Assembly (NCBI GenBank): GCA_013396915.1
Contig: VWZL01000615.1
Span: 62,001 to 126,000 of the forward strand
Source: Stercorarius parasiticus
Taxonomy: Eukaryota > Chordata > Aves > Charadriiformes > Stercorariidae
Length of the DNA stretch: 64,000 bases
Direction of reading: 5' to 3'
Below are positions 51,701 to 63,131 of the stretch, in pieces. Below the pieces are notes generated by a model that had not been told where the DNA came from, did no database searches, and worked only from the letters and a program-made list of their open reading frames with translations. Made by a program: the position numbers and the translations under genes. Each line of letters begins with the position of its first letter. Position 1 is the first letter of the stretch.

Positions 51701-54290
51701 TAAAAAAAATGAGGCAAGAAAACTGTAATAAAAGCAGCTGAAACAAAGGCAGGCCTCCCCCACACCCCTAGTACGACTGGAAAAAAAAAAAGTGTGAAAC
51801 TGATTAAGGTTCATTCATCTCTTATAGTGCACATGTGATTTCCCTAGATTACTAAAATAACGTTAGAAGCTTCAGCAGCTCTGATATAGTCTGAAAGTTT
51901 TGCAATTTGAGAGCTGTCAATTTCATGAGGAATTTTACTACAGTAAGACTGTACTTATCCTGCGGATGTGTAGTGTTGGAACTAGCTGCAGAAAACAATT
52001 GTTGAATTAGTCATCTCATTCCTTTCTAAAATAGTAAGGGGTCTTATTACAAGTTATAGATATGAATATAAAAATGTAAGAACAATGGGAAGTTGCAGCA
52101 CAGGAAAATATGCTAAAAATAGAGAGTATTTAACTGAAGTCAATGGGATTATATTGATAAAAGATTAAAGCATTGGACCCAGCTTGTCTGTCCTGAAATT
52201 CACTTATCGTACCTGTGGATACCATGAAAATACTTACACGAATTATCTGCCTTCCTCAGATCACAGTTGAGAATGTGATTGTCCTCTCCATGATTGAAAA
52301 GGTTAAAGAGCATCTTAAAAGCAAAACCTCAAATTACTCTATGCGTAAGCTACCAAATGATGTTTCATCAGAAATAGGAGTGATATTTTGGTGATAACTT
52401 AGGTTTTTTGCCCTAGAGTGTAAATGTATGAAGCAAGCCAGAACCAATTTTATGACTTCAGCACCAGCATTGACTTCCTGGTGAAATTTTTGGCATCACC
52501 TGTATCCATATTTTCTTTCATCATGCCTAAATCAGATTTTGTCAATTCCTGTTTATCCACTAATCTTGACTGGGGAGAAGAGCCCATAATAGAAAGCCTG
52601 CAGCTGTGCACCTGGCCTATAGAAACAAGTGCAAAAGCCACAATAAGCCGTTCCATCTGCTAGAGACTAGAATACAGATTGCTTTGGTAGACTATTCCAC
52701 TAAAACCAGTTTGTGTATTCCCATGTGGTGCATTTCGTGGGAAAATGTCTCATACATAGTAATGTGGTATGAAATTACAATTCTGTATACAATATTTTTC
52801 TTTTCTCTTTCTGTAGTCAAAAAGGCAATTAACTTAATTATGTCAGGGAGAAATTTAACTATAAATAAGCCTGTAGTTCTAATCTATCTCTGGCAATGAT
52901 ACTGGACGGAGTCAGTTATTGCAAATTGCTAGATATTACTAGTTAACTTTGTATTTAAAATAAACTCTATTAGATTAAAAAGTCAAGATACAAGTAAGCT
53001 ATGTAAATTACTTTCATTGTGGCAGTTTGTTGTCAAAGCTTTTTTTTTTTTTCCCAGGGAGAAGACCAAATGCATTTTGGGAAATGTTACACTCAGTGCA
53101 TTTACACAGACAAATCTATGCATGTTCAGTGTGCCCCATCACCTGGCTGGAAAGGAGGTGTCATATACACTCTACCAAAAGAATGAAATCTATGGCCCGC
53201 TTATTTTTCCATGGTGGGTACTGCAGTTTTAGTACAGTGACAGTTCTGCATTGTGGAAAAATAAGGGAAAAAATGCAGATAGTGTTTTGAATCAAAATTG
53301 TAAATATTCATATAGCTCTTCTTTCATGATTAGAATATAATCTTATTAAATTTCTCATATAACTATGGTTATAGGCAAAAAAACAGGCTAAAACCCCAAA
53401 AATGAACCAAGCAAAAAAGCCGACCAAAACCTAGTAGACTAGATAGATGAAGCTAATTTGGAATTGAGAAACAATATCCCAGTGATTGAATCTCTAGATT
53501 TTGCCTTTCTGTTGTAACTGAAGGCCTTAGATGTATTTTGTACAACACAATTATGAAGTAATTGTTGAACTTGTACTTTAACAATATCTTATTTAAAATC
53601 ATAAAACCATTCATTTACAAAAAGTAATTCTTTCATCATCTATGTGTTCTTAATATTATTGTCCATCAAGGGAAACTGTATGAGGAAGTTGTCTGAAGTT
53701 GCAGAATGTGTCAGTGGCAAAGCTAGAAACTGAATTGATCGTATCTTCTTACTGCTGTGCCTCCTGCCTCTATTTTTTTCATCTTATGCTCCTTGGACTG
53801 GGACAAAAAGAACAAAAAGTAAGCATGGCATTGTTTGCATATTATAGGAAAACATAATTACTGCTGACCATCACCATGAAAAAACCCACAAAATTCTACA
53901 GAAAAAAACAAGTATGAGTTGAATATGAACTCCTGTTTGGAGATCTTGCTTTTCTAGAATTTGTAATGTTTAGCACCTGCTCAAGAAATGTCTTCTATAA
54001 ATAACCATTTTCTGTTTCAGACAAAATTTACATTGAAAATTATCTTGGTGCAGCTGTTCAGTTTTTCTGCAATCATGAATTGCCAAAAAAGGAACGGTAA
54101 TTCCGTGGGGGCCTCAGAGTTAAATCCTTTTTATTTAACATGATACTATATAGTGGAGCTGTAATCGAAGTCTAGCTATTATTGCTAGCTGTTCTTAGAC
54201 TTGCGAAAACTGAGAACTGAAAAGCCCTTTGTAGATGATCCTCACTCTTTTACAATTTCTGTGGCTTTCCAGTTCCATAATTGCTGACCC
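39800..54290. other. Intergenic region between GSPT1 and TNFRSF17
   Basis: About 14.5 kb of AT-rich DNA with no exon I can assign on either strand. All open frames are short and without recognisable domains. It contains a MITE-like remnant at about 47620-47860, A- and T-runs, and a few small repeated phrases, for example TTGCTATCAAAG twice near 44780-44830. Lineage-specific non-coding RNAs cannot be excluded by eye. Upstream regulatory DNA of TNFRSF17, possibly with an untranslated exon, may lie in its right part. Confidence 0.5.
47620..47860. mobile_element. MITE-like remnant of a non-autonomous DNA transposon
   Basis: The segment holds modules such as 'gaattcctttgtcagccta', 'aatagtcctagcaga' and 'ttatgccaacagaatttct'. 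They resemble internal parts of the same 'tgtctacact' transposon group suspected at 11135-11395. No coding capacity. Family, ends and target-site duplication need a repeat-library search. Confidence 0.4.
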
Positions 54291-54292
54291 TG

Positions 54293-55911
54293 ATGGCACA
54301 CTGCCCCAAAAATGAATACTTTGATAATTTGCTGCTCTCTTGTAAGCCTTGTCATCTTCGATGTTCTAGTACACCGCCACCTTCATGTGAAAACTACTGT
54401 GATAAGAGTAAGTAATATTTCTGCAATACTTTGTGGCTATGCTGGGTGTTTTCATGTTGTATTTTACATAGAATTGTAAACATAAAAACTTAAAGAAATC
54501 TAAAACCTGGAACAAGTTTATCAGAATATATATGGGCTCAAAAATATTGAAGACATATGCAGTGTGTCCTGTATGACTATGTGTGTTAAGAAGAGCAAAT
54601 TTTTAAAGCTCTCAAGCTTTACTTGAGCTATCACTCAATGGAAATATAAACTGCTCCTTTGACAGAGAAGTTTAACGTGTTGGATGTGTTTACTGTTCAT
54701 TGGTTATTGTTTACAATTAATTTAATACATCTCTTATTTCATAAGGCACTGATTCAAGTGGAGTTCTTTGGATTTGTTTGGGTTTAGGAGTAATTTTAAT
54801 GCTCGCTCTGTTCACCTTAATGGTCCTGTTTAAACGGAAGCACCTAAAGCAACTAAAAGAAAAACTGAAAAACACAGGTGAATAAATAACATTCTTTATC
54901 AAATAATTTTAGATCATTGTATATTTTAGCTACTCTTACCATGTATAAATTTTGCATATGATTTATATTCCAGATTCTGATAACTGTCTTTGTTGGATTG
55001 TTTTGTATTCCTTAAATAGTCTCAATGAAGTTATTAAAGATATTAGGGAATAAAATGTCCAGATGATAACTTGTAAAAGCAGCATTCTAGCTTTGTTGGT
55101 TCTGGATCATGTCAGGATTGTTTTGTTGCATGTTCATACCTAGCTTATTTGCTGGTGTTTGAGAAATCATTTACGAACCCTCAATAGCAAAAGATCTCTA
55201 TAAGGGTTTCATCCTCTTCTCATTGAATACAAAAGGAATTCTACCCAGGTAGAGGATACACATTCAATATTAGCTTTCCATCTTATAAGACATTAAATAA
55301 TTTTACTTTATATTCTAGCCTGTGAGAAGCGTATGTGATATATTTTGGGAATGTGAAAAAAATTAATTTATTGTTACATTTTAAAAATAGTACTATTTGT
55401 GGAGCGTTCAGCCAATAAATAACAGCTAATTAGAAAATATGTGTTACTTAAATGCTTATCCTGAAGTATAGGGAGTATGTTGTCATAGAACAAAAGATTA
55501 TCATATATAAATGCATCTTAAAAATTTGACTACATCTTAAAACTTTCACTAGGCTTAGGAACATAGTTGGAACATAATGAAATTTGGATCTTCAGTAGCT
55601 GTATGTCTGGTATAGCATGATGTATGTACTAAATTAACTTCTGTATATTTACAGGCTCTTCTGTGGAGCTGAATAATACTCTCAAGGCTAATACAGAAAG
55701 CAGTGTGAATGCAGAAGGAATTAGACACTCACTTCAAAGTGAAACATTAATGTATTCAGTGGAAGAATGCACTTGCAGTGACTGTGGTTTGGTAAAACCT
55801 CAGACTGGCTGTGAAACTTCATTTCCATTACCAGCTACAGAAGAAGGAGCTACTGTTCTAGTTACCACAAAATCTTTTGATTATTGCAACTATATTCTGG
55901 GTGCTGGGTGA
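54293..55911 (+). CDS. TNFRSF17: TNFRSF17 (BCMA), TNF receptor superfamily member 17 (complete, 3 coding exons, 167 aa)
   Basis: Receptor for APRIL and BAFF on plasma cells, with a short ectodomain and no signal peptide (type III membrane topology). Coding exons are 54293-54407, 54746-54877 and 55655-55911, with GT-AG introns in phase 1. The start is supported by an in-frame TAA 15 nt upstream (54278-54280). The single cysteine-rich domain has six Cys (residues 4, 17, 20, 24, 32, 36) and the ligand-binding turn YFDNLL (9-14). The transmembrane segment is about 45-67 (VLWICLGLG...MVLF), followed by basic KRKHLKQLKEK. The tail carries SVEECTCSDC (117-126) and PLPATEEGATVLVTTK (140-155), strongly conserved with mammals. 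SVEE and ATEE fit the TRAF2-type consensus (P/S/A/T)X(Q/E)E. It is about 17 residues shorter than human BCMA (184 aa), mostly from a truncated C-terminus. Confidence 0.95.
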
Positions 55912-56214
55912 CTATGAGAGAAGTATATTTTTACTGTATAATAACAAATGAGTTATTCCAGTATAGTTATTAATCTTAATACTTGCAGGCAGTGGAGAAA
56001 GCAGGTACATCATTATTACAGATCTTCCATTGAACTTTCACTAATATTGTCACATCATTTCTAACTCTAGTATCTCTTTGGTCAAGTATTTCTACATTAT
56101 TCTCAGGTACTAAACTAGTTGCTGGAATTTTTAATTTCTGAAAGTCCCTATGCAGGATGGCTTTTTCTGCCTTCAGAGACTGTATATGCTTACACTGATA
56201 TATACTAACTCATC

Positions 56215-56220
56215 AATAAA
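56215..56220 (+). other. TNFRSF17: Poly(A) signal of TNFRSF17
   Basis: AATAAA 304 nt after the TNFRSF17 stop codon, giving a short 3'UTR that ends near 56235. It is upstream of the LTR, so the mRNA should not include LTR sequence if this site is used. Confidence 0.65.
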
Positions 56221-56235
56221 CAAGTTTGCAAATAT

Positions 56236-56588
56236 GTATTTTATGTCAAACTCAGATCTTGTGCCAAAAATTGCTTGATGGTGCACAAGGAGTGTTCCAG
56301 GAGGCAGAAATGAAAACCCGCATTACATCTCCAGTCTTCCAATTTCAAATATCCCCTACGATGCTTGAAATAGGAACGTTCTAATGATGAATACCGTTGT
56401 AGAGTCCTCCCCAGTTCAGATAGTGTCTCTGGGTCACACTAAGGGAGGTTGTGGTGCTGTGGAGCACCGTACCTGCAATCCCAATGTAGCTTCTGATGGT
56501 ACAGATTTTCCCTCAAGTACCAAGCATTTTTCAGACTGTATTCTATAAAGATTTCTTTCTATTTTACTAGTTCCTTTATTTACTCTTG
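56236..56588. other. Spacer between the TNFRSF17 3' end and the LTR
   Basis: About 350 bp with no recognisable feature. Confidence 0.4.
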
Positions 56589-57159
56589 TGTCATGGTTTC
56601 ATCTGGCATGGAGTTAATTTTTTTGCTAGCAGCTGGTGTGGGGCTATGTTTTGGTTTTGGGATGGGAATAGTGTTGATAATATATGAATGTTTTTGGTTG
56701 TTGCTAAGCCCTCAAGGCCTTTTCTGCTCCTCACACCTCCCCACCAGCGAGTGGGCTGGGGGTGCTCAAAATGTTGGGAGGAGACCCAGCCGGGACACCT
56801 GACCCCAACTGTCCAAAGGTATATTCCATGCTGTGTGATGTCATGCTCAGTATACAAAGTTGGGGGAAAAAGAAAGGGAGATGTCCTGGTTTGAGGTAAA
56901 ATAGGTGTTTGGAGATATGGCATTTGTCTTCCCAAGTAACCGTTACATGTGATGGAGCCCTGCTTTCCTGGAGACGCCGAACACCTTCCTGCTGATGGGA
57001 AGCAGTGAATGAATTCCTTGTTTTGCTTTGCTTGCGTGCGTGGCTTCTCCTCTACCTATTAAACTGTATAGATGAGGTTTTTTTCCCCGCTTTTATTCTT
57101 CTGATTCTTTCTGAATCAGCTGTGTGGTCCTAGTTGCTGGCTGGGATTAAACGAGGATA
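56589..57159 (+). mobile_element. Solo LTR of an avian endogenous retrovirus (ERVL-like), old copy
   Basis: Starts TGTCATGGTTT and ends near GGGATTAAACGAGGATA. It matches my memory of a widespread bird LTR family in several blocks: 'ggagttaattttt', 'gacccagccgggaca' with 'ctgaccccaactg', 'tgatgtcatgctcag', 'cttcccaagtaaccgttac' and 'gaatgaattccttgttttgct'. A TATA-like stretch (TATACAAAG) is at 56851-56859 and an ATTAAA poly(A)-like signal at 57058-57063, so it points along the plus strand. The flanks CTCTTG (56583-56588) and CCCTTG (57160-57165) could be a decayed target-site duplication. No internal retroviral coding sequence is present. The ERVL label is from memory. Confidence 0.8.
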
Positions 57160-57840
57160 CCCTTGTTATCTGTACAAGAACTGCTGATTAGATATAGTCA
57201 TACCAGGCTACTGTGTGGCCTAAAATTAGGAATATGCTTTTGTCACCTTGCCTCCCAAGCATTAATGTTATTTTCCTAATATTAGACCAGTTTTATTCTC
57301 GGAAAACTGCAACAAGCACAAAAGCAACAACAGTATTTTTATTTGTAGATAACTTTCTATTTCAGATTCTTGGATGAATGATGAATTAAAATGTTTTAAG
57401 ACTAGTAAATTATTGCACAAAATCTAACGGTGACCAGTATTGCAGCATCTTTAGGAGGCTGACCACAAACTTTGGGCCAGTTATGAGTTAGCTGTGTAGG
57501 TCTGGCCACGCGTAGCCAAAACTTCTGACGTAGGCCTACAGAGCTATTAAATTTATTATTATTACTTTATCTAGGAACTCTGGAAAAAAAAGGTTATGTG
57601 CTGTTACTCCACACAGTGCGCAGCAGTACGTGGCAAACACACAGCAAATACAAACCAGCAAAATGACGCCTTAAAACGAGTCTACAACATTTACGAGAAT
57701 TACTTTGTTACTTTGCCAATTTATTTTGTAGTAGAGGTTTTACATTTTCTGTACCGGTTTTTGAAACATGAACCTTTTCGGGACTTTAAGCTTACGCAGC
57801 ACACGTACAGAACGCTTTATCTCCGTTTTTCTCATCTTTC
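57160..57840. other. Region between the LTR and the SNX29 CpG island
   Basis: AT-rich sequence with no assignable exon. A CRE-like TGACGTA is at about 57526-57532. The open frame at 57596-58003 runs into the CpG island and has no recognisable domain. Confidence 0.4.
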
Positions 57841-58610
57841 CTTCGCCCGGTCTTTCTTCCCTTCCCCGGGGAATAGCTGTCCGGGGAAGGGCCGTCTCTG
57901 TGAAGCGGGGGGTGGTCGCCACCGGCTTTCCCGGCGGGGGTTTTGCTGCGGGAGGCGGCCAGCAGCTTCCCGCCTTTTCCTGTCAGAAGCTCGGCGGCCC
58001 TGAGGGTAGGCGGCACGGCGGAGGCCGGCGCGGGCCGCGGCTGCAGGGGAGCTCTTCGCCGCGGAGCGGTGTTTACCTTCCGGGGCGGCGTGGCGGCGTT
58101 CCGGGGCGGAGCGAGTGCGCTGGCCGGCCCGGCTCTGGGGTGTGCGGGAGGAGGGAGTGGGTCCGGCGGACGGAGGGTGCGAGCCCCGCGGCCACCATGA
58201 GTGGTGAGTGGAGGGCTCGGGCGGGGCCCTGTCCGCTCCTGGGGCGCGCTCGGCGGGGCCGCTGGGTCTCTGGGGTGCTGTCGGGGCTGGCGCGGGCAGA
58301 GCTCGCCCGGGGGGTCCCCGCCGCTTGCTCGGTCAGGCGGGGCCCGTCCCCCGCAGGCCGAGGCCCCTTCCTCCCCTCATGGTTCTCCCCGGTGGGGCTG
58401 GGGGCTGTGGCTGGCGAAGCACAGGAGACTTCGGCCTCACTGTCCCCGCAGAGCAGGGTAGGGCTCAGCCCTTGCCTGCATTGCCGCACCCCGCTCCTCA
58501 TTTTGGCTCCCAAAGTCCCCCAGAAGCGGTGTTTTACTTCAGTTTAAACTCTAAAGCCAGCCCTTGCGCGTGACACTGGCCCACAGCACGAGTGGTGCTG
58601 GTCTCGGGGA
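57840..58610. promoter_or_regulatory. SNX29: CpG island promoter of SNX29
   Basis: GC- and CpG-rich block with several GGGCGG-like GC boxes (for example GGGGCGGAGCG near 58104-58114) and no TATA box. It covers SNX29 coding exon 1 (58197-58203). Several overlapping open frames on both strands are composition artefacts. Confidence 0.8.
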
Positions 58611-61600
58611 TCTCCGTTATCTCAACTGTGTAAAATCACAGGAAGTTTTCCCGAGAAAATAAATGAGCAAAGGAAAACAATTAAAAAAAAAAAAAAGTAC
58701 GAACTTACTAACATGCAGTTGGTGAGAGAGGTGAGGAGCGTGACTAGTGGAAAAAGCGGTCCCTTCCAGTGCTTAGGGTGTACCGTTGCTGTTTATCCAG
58801 CTCAGCCCTGATGGGGATGTGTCGGCTGTGGATGTGTTCGTTTCTGGCCTCCGCGTTACGGCGAAGTGGTGGGTGTGTGAAATCCTGAGGTTTTTGAGGT
58901 GTTTGTGAGAAGAAATATTTAAAAGCTTTGCATGAGACCTGGGACCCATAAACTTTAGGACTGGAGGAAGCACAGCCACTTGAATGGGCTAGCATGGAGT
59001 TATTTGGTAGAATGGAGGAAGAAATTTTAATAGATTTCTCCTGTAACTTAGTATGTCTTAAAACACATTGTCAGGGGTTTGTTTGTGTTTTTCTTTAAGA
59101 AGGGAGGTGCTTTAGTAAGTGCTTTCATGGGTCTGCTTATACAACTTCAGTAATGGAACAGTCTGCAACTGAAAATTACATCGCATGTTTTTGTTCCGCC
59201 TTGATTTAATATATGGTGCGATCTGTTGCCAAAGATAGTAAGTAAAAATTGAAGAGTTAACTGGAGTAACTAAATGCTGCATGTTTTATGGATAGCAGTC
59301 ATTTCTGAAAATGAAACTGAAAATGAAAACAGTTCAGTTTGTGGTTAGAAGCAAAAAAAAGATTTTTATGGAAGAAGAGATAAGGAAAAAAAAGATTATT
59401 GTGGGGAAAACTGCTAGTTAGCATTGTGAAAAATGCAAGTAACAGTCAAATCTTTCAAACCATGGAAAAAGAAAGTTTCTCAAATGTTTCAGATCTTGAT
59501 ACAATATGGACTAAACCCAGATTCTGAAGTTTTTAAGAGTCAGCATTTTCATATGGAAAACTTCAGCCTTTCAATGAAGAATTCAGGCTGGGACTAACCT
59601 TGTGCAAATATGTGCAAATCAGAGCCTAAATCTTCCTAGGAGACTGATCTTTGGGAGCTCTGAATTCTGTGACTCAAAAGGCAAGGTGGCAGGCACCTCA
59701 TGTGGCATAAAGTCTCCTCATGTAGTTATTTCTAATACCTTTAGTCTTTTTTTTTTTTTAAACAGGAGATACAGGTTTATGAGGAGAGAAAACATTTAAT
59801 TACTTAAGATAGAATAATGCCTAAGGTGACATTAGTGCTAGTAGTTCAGTTGCATGGCTAACCTACCCATGTGTAGCCCTTGCCAAGTCCTATATGACTT
59901 TTCCAACAATTTCAATTATACAGCAAGATAATGAAAAGAATGCTAATTTTGCACTTTCCCAAACATTACTGTTACACAATACCATACAGTATATTTCCAG
60001 AATAATGTAAGTGGAACAGATCAGGACAGAGAAATGTGTATCATTATCATGCTTGTTTCAGATAAAGTAGTAGCTAATGTTAAGATCATAAAATTTAACT
60101 ATGTCCTATAAGTGCTGTCTACACTTATTTCCCTGTCCAATTTTAGCCCTTAAAAGTAAAAGGGCTGCTGCTAAAATATAGATAGAAGAACCTTTATCCC
60201 TAATGGCTGTAATTAATTTTAACGTATTTTTTTTAGCTACCATGTATTTCTAGTGGATGTGAAGGTAACTTCCTGTTGATCTAAGCATTACTTTAATATT
60301 ACTAATGCTACTTACTAATTACATACTCATATTTGACTGGACAGTGTTGAATAGGCTAAACTTTAAAGGGAAGTAACACGGGGATACTAGATTTACGTAC
60401 TTGTCAAAAATTAGGGGTGTTGTCACTTGTTTAATCACAGTTTCAAAAAACATATAAAAATACATCTAATTCAGGATGAGGCAGTAGAATCATAATAATG
60501 TAGTACAAGGTAGTATTTAAATTAGGTCTGTGTTTGTTTTATCTTAAACTTGTACCCTCAGAACCTGTACTAGAGCAAGCAAAAGGAATTGCAGTCTGAA
60601 ATTTTGCATGCAAGACTTCAAAGAGTATGTAAAAGCAATCTGAGATTTTTTTTTTTTTTAACCTATATGCCACATGTGGTGCTGAAGAGAGCTGTAGCTA
60701 TAAAGAATTGGATGAAAATCCTGTTTTCCTTTACTTGCATAGTCAGTTTTCTTCTGCTGTAGGTGTGGATATTTCTGTCAGGATATGGAGAGAAGTTTGT
60801 TTTAAAAATAGGAAGGCATGACCGTGAACGACAAAAAATGACAAGGGTCACAGAGGCAGGTGCAGCACCTGAGCCTATTTTTAACCCTTTTTGACTGTGT
60901 AGATGTTGATGGGAGGAGTCTCTTTAAGTTTCTTAGTTTTTGCAACCTTATACTTATGTTTTCACAATTATTTTTAGACTCATGTGTGAACTTCCTTTTT
61001 TATTGCAATAGTCTACATATAGCCTTTTTTCTGAGTAATGCTGTTTTTATGCATTCTATGTTTTGTATTTGTATGTGTGTTACTGCAGTTTTTACCACTA
61101 TTCTGGATCAGTAGAAGGGTATTTTGGTCAGTTTGTAATACGCTGTTAGTCTTTAAATCAACTACAGTTAATCACACTTGAAAGGTGCTCTTGCCTAAAA
61201 ATACGCTTTTTTTAAAAAAAAGACTTAGTTTAGAAAATGGAGACTGTAAAAGAGCAAAATTGGTAGAGATTTATTTTTACCTTCCATCTACTTGAAATGA
61301 AAACATTGCTAAATAGTGCTACATTTTCTAGGCTTATTACAAAGTATAATATATCCTCTGCTTGAAAAAACACACAACTTTGGATGCATAGGCATGTGTC
61401 TCCGTTTTTGGCAATGCATGTGTGGTAAGAACTCTGACTATAATTTAATATAATTGTAATCTCTGAAGGAGCACGAAGTAGAGTAGTAGGGATTATGTGA
61501 ATTTAATCTTATCTTCACAGTGGCATAACTGGCATAGTTGTTTGGAAGTTAAAACCTCCTTGGTATGGGGTTTGTTTTTAGAGTCCTTTACTAGCACTGA

Positions 61601-63131
61601 ATATTGTTTGCCTCTTAACTGAGTTTGCACACATCAGAGTATTTGACTAACAGAACCAAACCTCATACATCACATGTCGGCACAGTTTGAGTCAGAGTTC
61701 AAAATTGGAAGTATAACTTCTTGAAAATCCACCATAATAGGCTAAATAAGCATTGCGAAGCTTAGTTAGCTAGCAGCTACTTTTGCACATTTTTCCTATT
61801 GTTTTCTTTATTCTGGCATTGTGTGTTATAGATTTACTGTGGGTTTTTTGTTCTCCTAATCCCATATTTAAAATTAAACAAAGGCAGAATAATTTCAGTA
61901 GGGCAAATTCTGTCCCCTCCTGATGGTTTAGGAGCAAACTACTTTGCATGGGATTATGAAGACAGGAAATTCTGGGACTGGGACCTTGCAGCGTTGGGCA
62001 GCAAGAGGAAGAGATACGTATCTTTGATGTCATCTCTTTACTAGAGGGTTTGTTGTGTGGTGTTTGATTTTCAGTATCTGGAGGAACTTGCTCATGCAGA
62101 GTTTTGATAATTGGCTTTCAGTCTATGCATATATTAGTTGTATATTCTTTGAGAGGAAGAGCAGAATGACTTTAATTCCAGAGAGGTCACAGAGGTTTTT
62201 GAAAGATAATTTGAATTTAAGCTGAGAATAAAGAAATGATAGAGGTGATGTAGGTTAATTAAAGAATACATTTTACACATATTCGTGGGAGTTTATAAAG
62301 CATATTCCGACAAGCAGTGTGTTATGCTATTTGTTGTTGAAATGATTGAGAAGTTAAAGATTGTCTTGCATAGTTGCTTGTATAGGAACAAACTAGATCT
62401 TGTAGGCGTTAATCAGGAAGAACTATGCTGGTAGGTAAATTTTAAGGGATTTATTGTAACAATTGCCCTCTGTTCACCTGACTTAAAACTCTTCCTTCAG
62501 TAAGGTTGTTTGAGAGTAAGAAGATATTTCCACTGTCTCTTCCTAATTTTCCATTCTTTTCTTATGCTATGATGATATACTACCCTGGTAGTTGTCCCAG
62601 TATGAACGTTAATGGAGTTGCAGTGTGAGCTTCATCATACACCTAATCCAACCAACTAACCAACCAACCAACCAAAAAAAAAATTTTAAACTGGGTCAGT
62701 TCCAGGCTTGCAATATGTCCCCACAGGTGGTTGCGCTAAGAAGCTAGGGGCAAGCTGTGCCGATTGTGCAGAGTTACGCTGTATTTGGTATTGCTGCAAT
62801 ATACCTTATATCATGAAACCCAAATCTTACTAAAGTAAGACTCTGGATGATATTTCAAACAATATTCCTGCATATTAGAGAAAGGCTACTGGAAACCTCC
62901 AACCACAGACTTATGCTGCATCATTTTACTTAGAGAAAATACATGAATAAATTTAATGGAATAATTGGCATGGGAAGAAAGTTTTCAGGGCCCTGGTGTT
63001 GGCCCAAATGTATTTTTCTTAAAAAACCTATTTATTTTAAAATTATATCTTTTTGTTGAATTTCAGGTTCACAGAACAATGACACTAAAAGACAGTTTCT
63101 TCTAGAACGGCTGCTGGATGCAGTTAAACAG
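58197..63131 (+). CDS. SNX29: SNX29 (RUNDC2A), sorting nexin 29, first two coding exons (partial)
   Basis: Sorting nexin with a RUN domain, coiled coils and a PX domain in vertebrates, linked to membrane trafficking. Only the first 24 codons are in the window. Coding exon 1 is tiny, 58197-58203 (ATG AGT G), in a near-ideal start context (GCCACCATGA). It joins in phase 1 to exon 2 at 63067-63131. The product begins MSGSQNNDTKRQFLLERLLD and continues AVKQ, nearly identical to the human N-terminus as I recall it. Intron 1 is 4.86 kb, with donor GTGAGT and acceptor TTTCAG. Exon 2 ends in phase 0 before GTGAGA. The RUN domain and the rest lie beyond 64000. No further exon is visible in the remaining 869 bp. 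Confidence 0.93.
58204..63066 (+). other. SNX29: SNX29 intron 1
   Basis: The first 400 bp are CpG island and the rest is AT-rich. No other exon is recognised. It contains a CCAA-rich microsatellite at about 62648-62675 and an inverted pair of E-boxes at 60857-60871. Confidence 0.7.
62648..62683. repeat. (CCAA)n microsatellite with poly(A) tail
   Basis: Imperfect run of CCAA units followed directly by an A-run, in SNX29 intron 1. Simple sequence, seen directly. Confidence 0.8.

Noticed and set aside
57768..58547. 259-codon plus-strand open frame over the SNX29 CpG island
   Set aside because: Overlaps the real SNX29 start in another frame, is rich in Gly/Arg/Pro, and has no domain.
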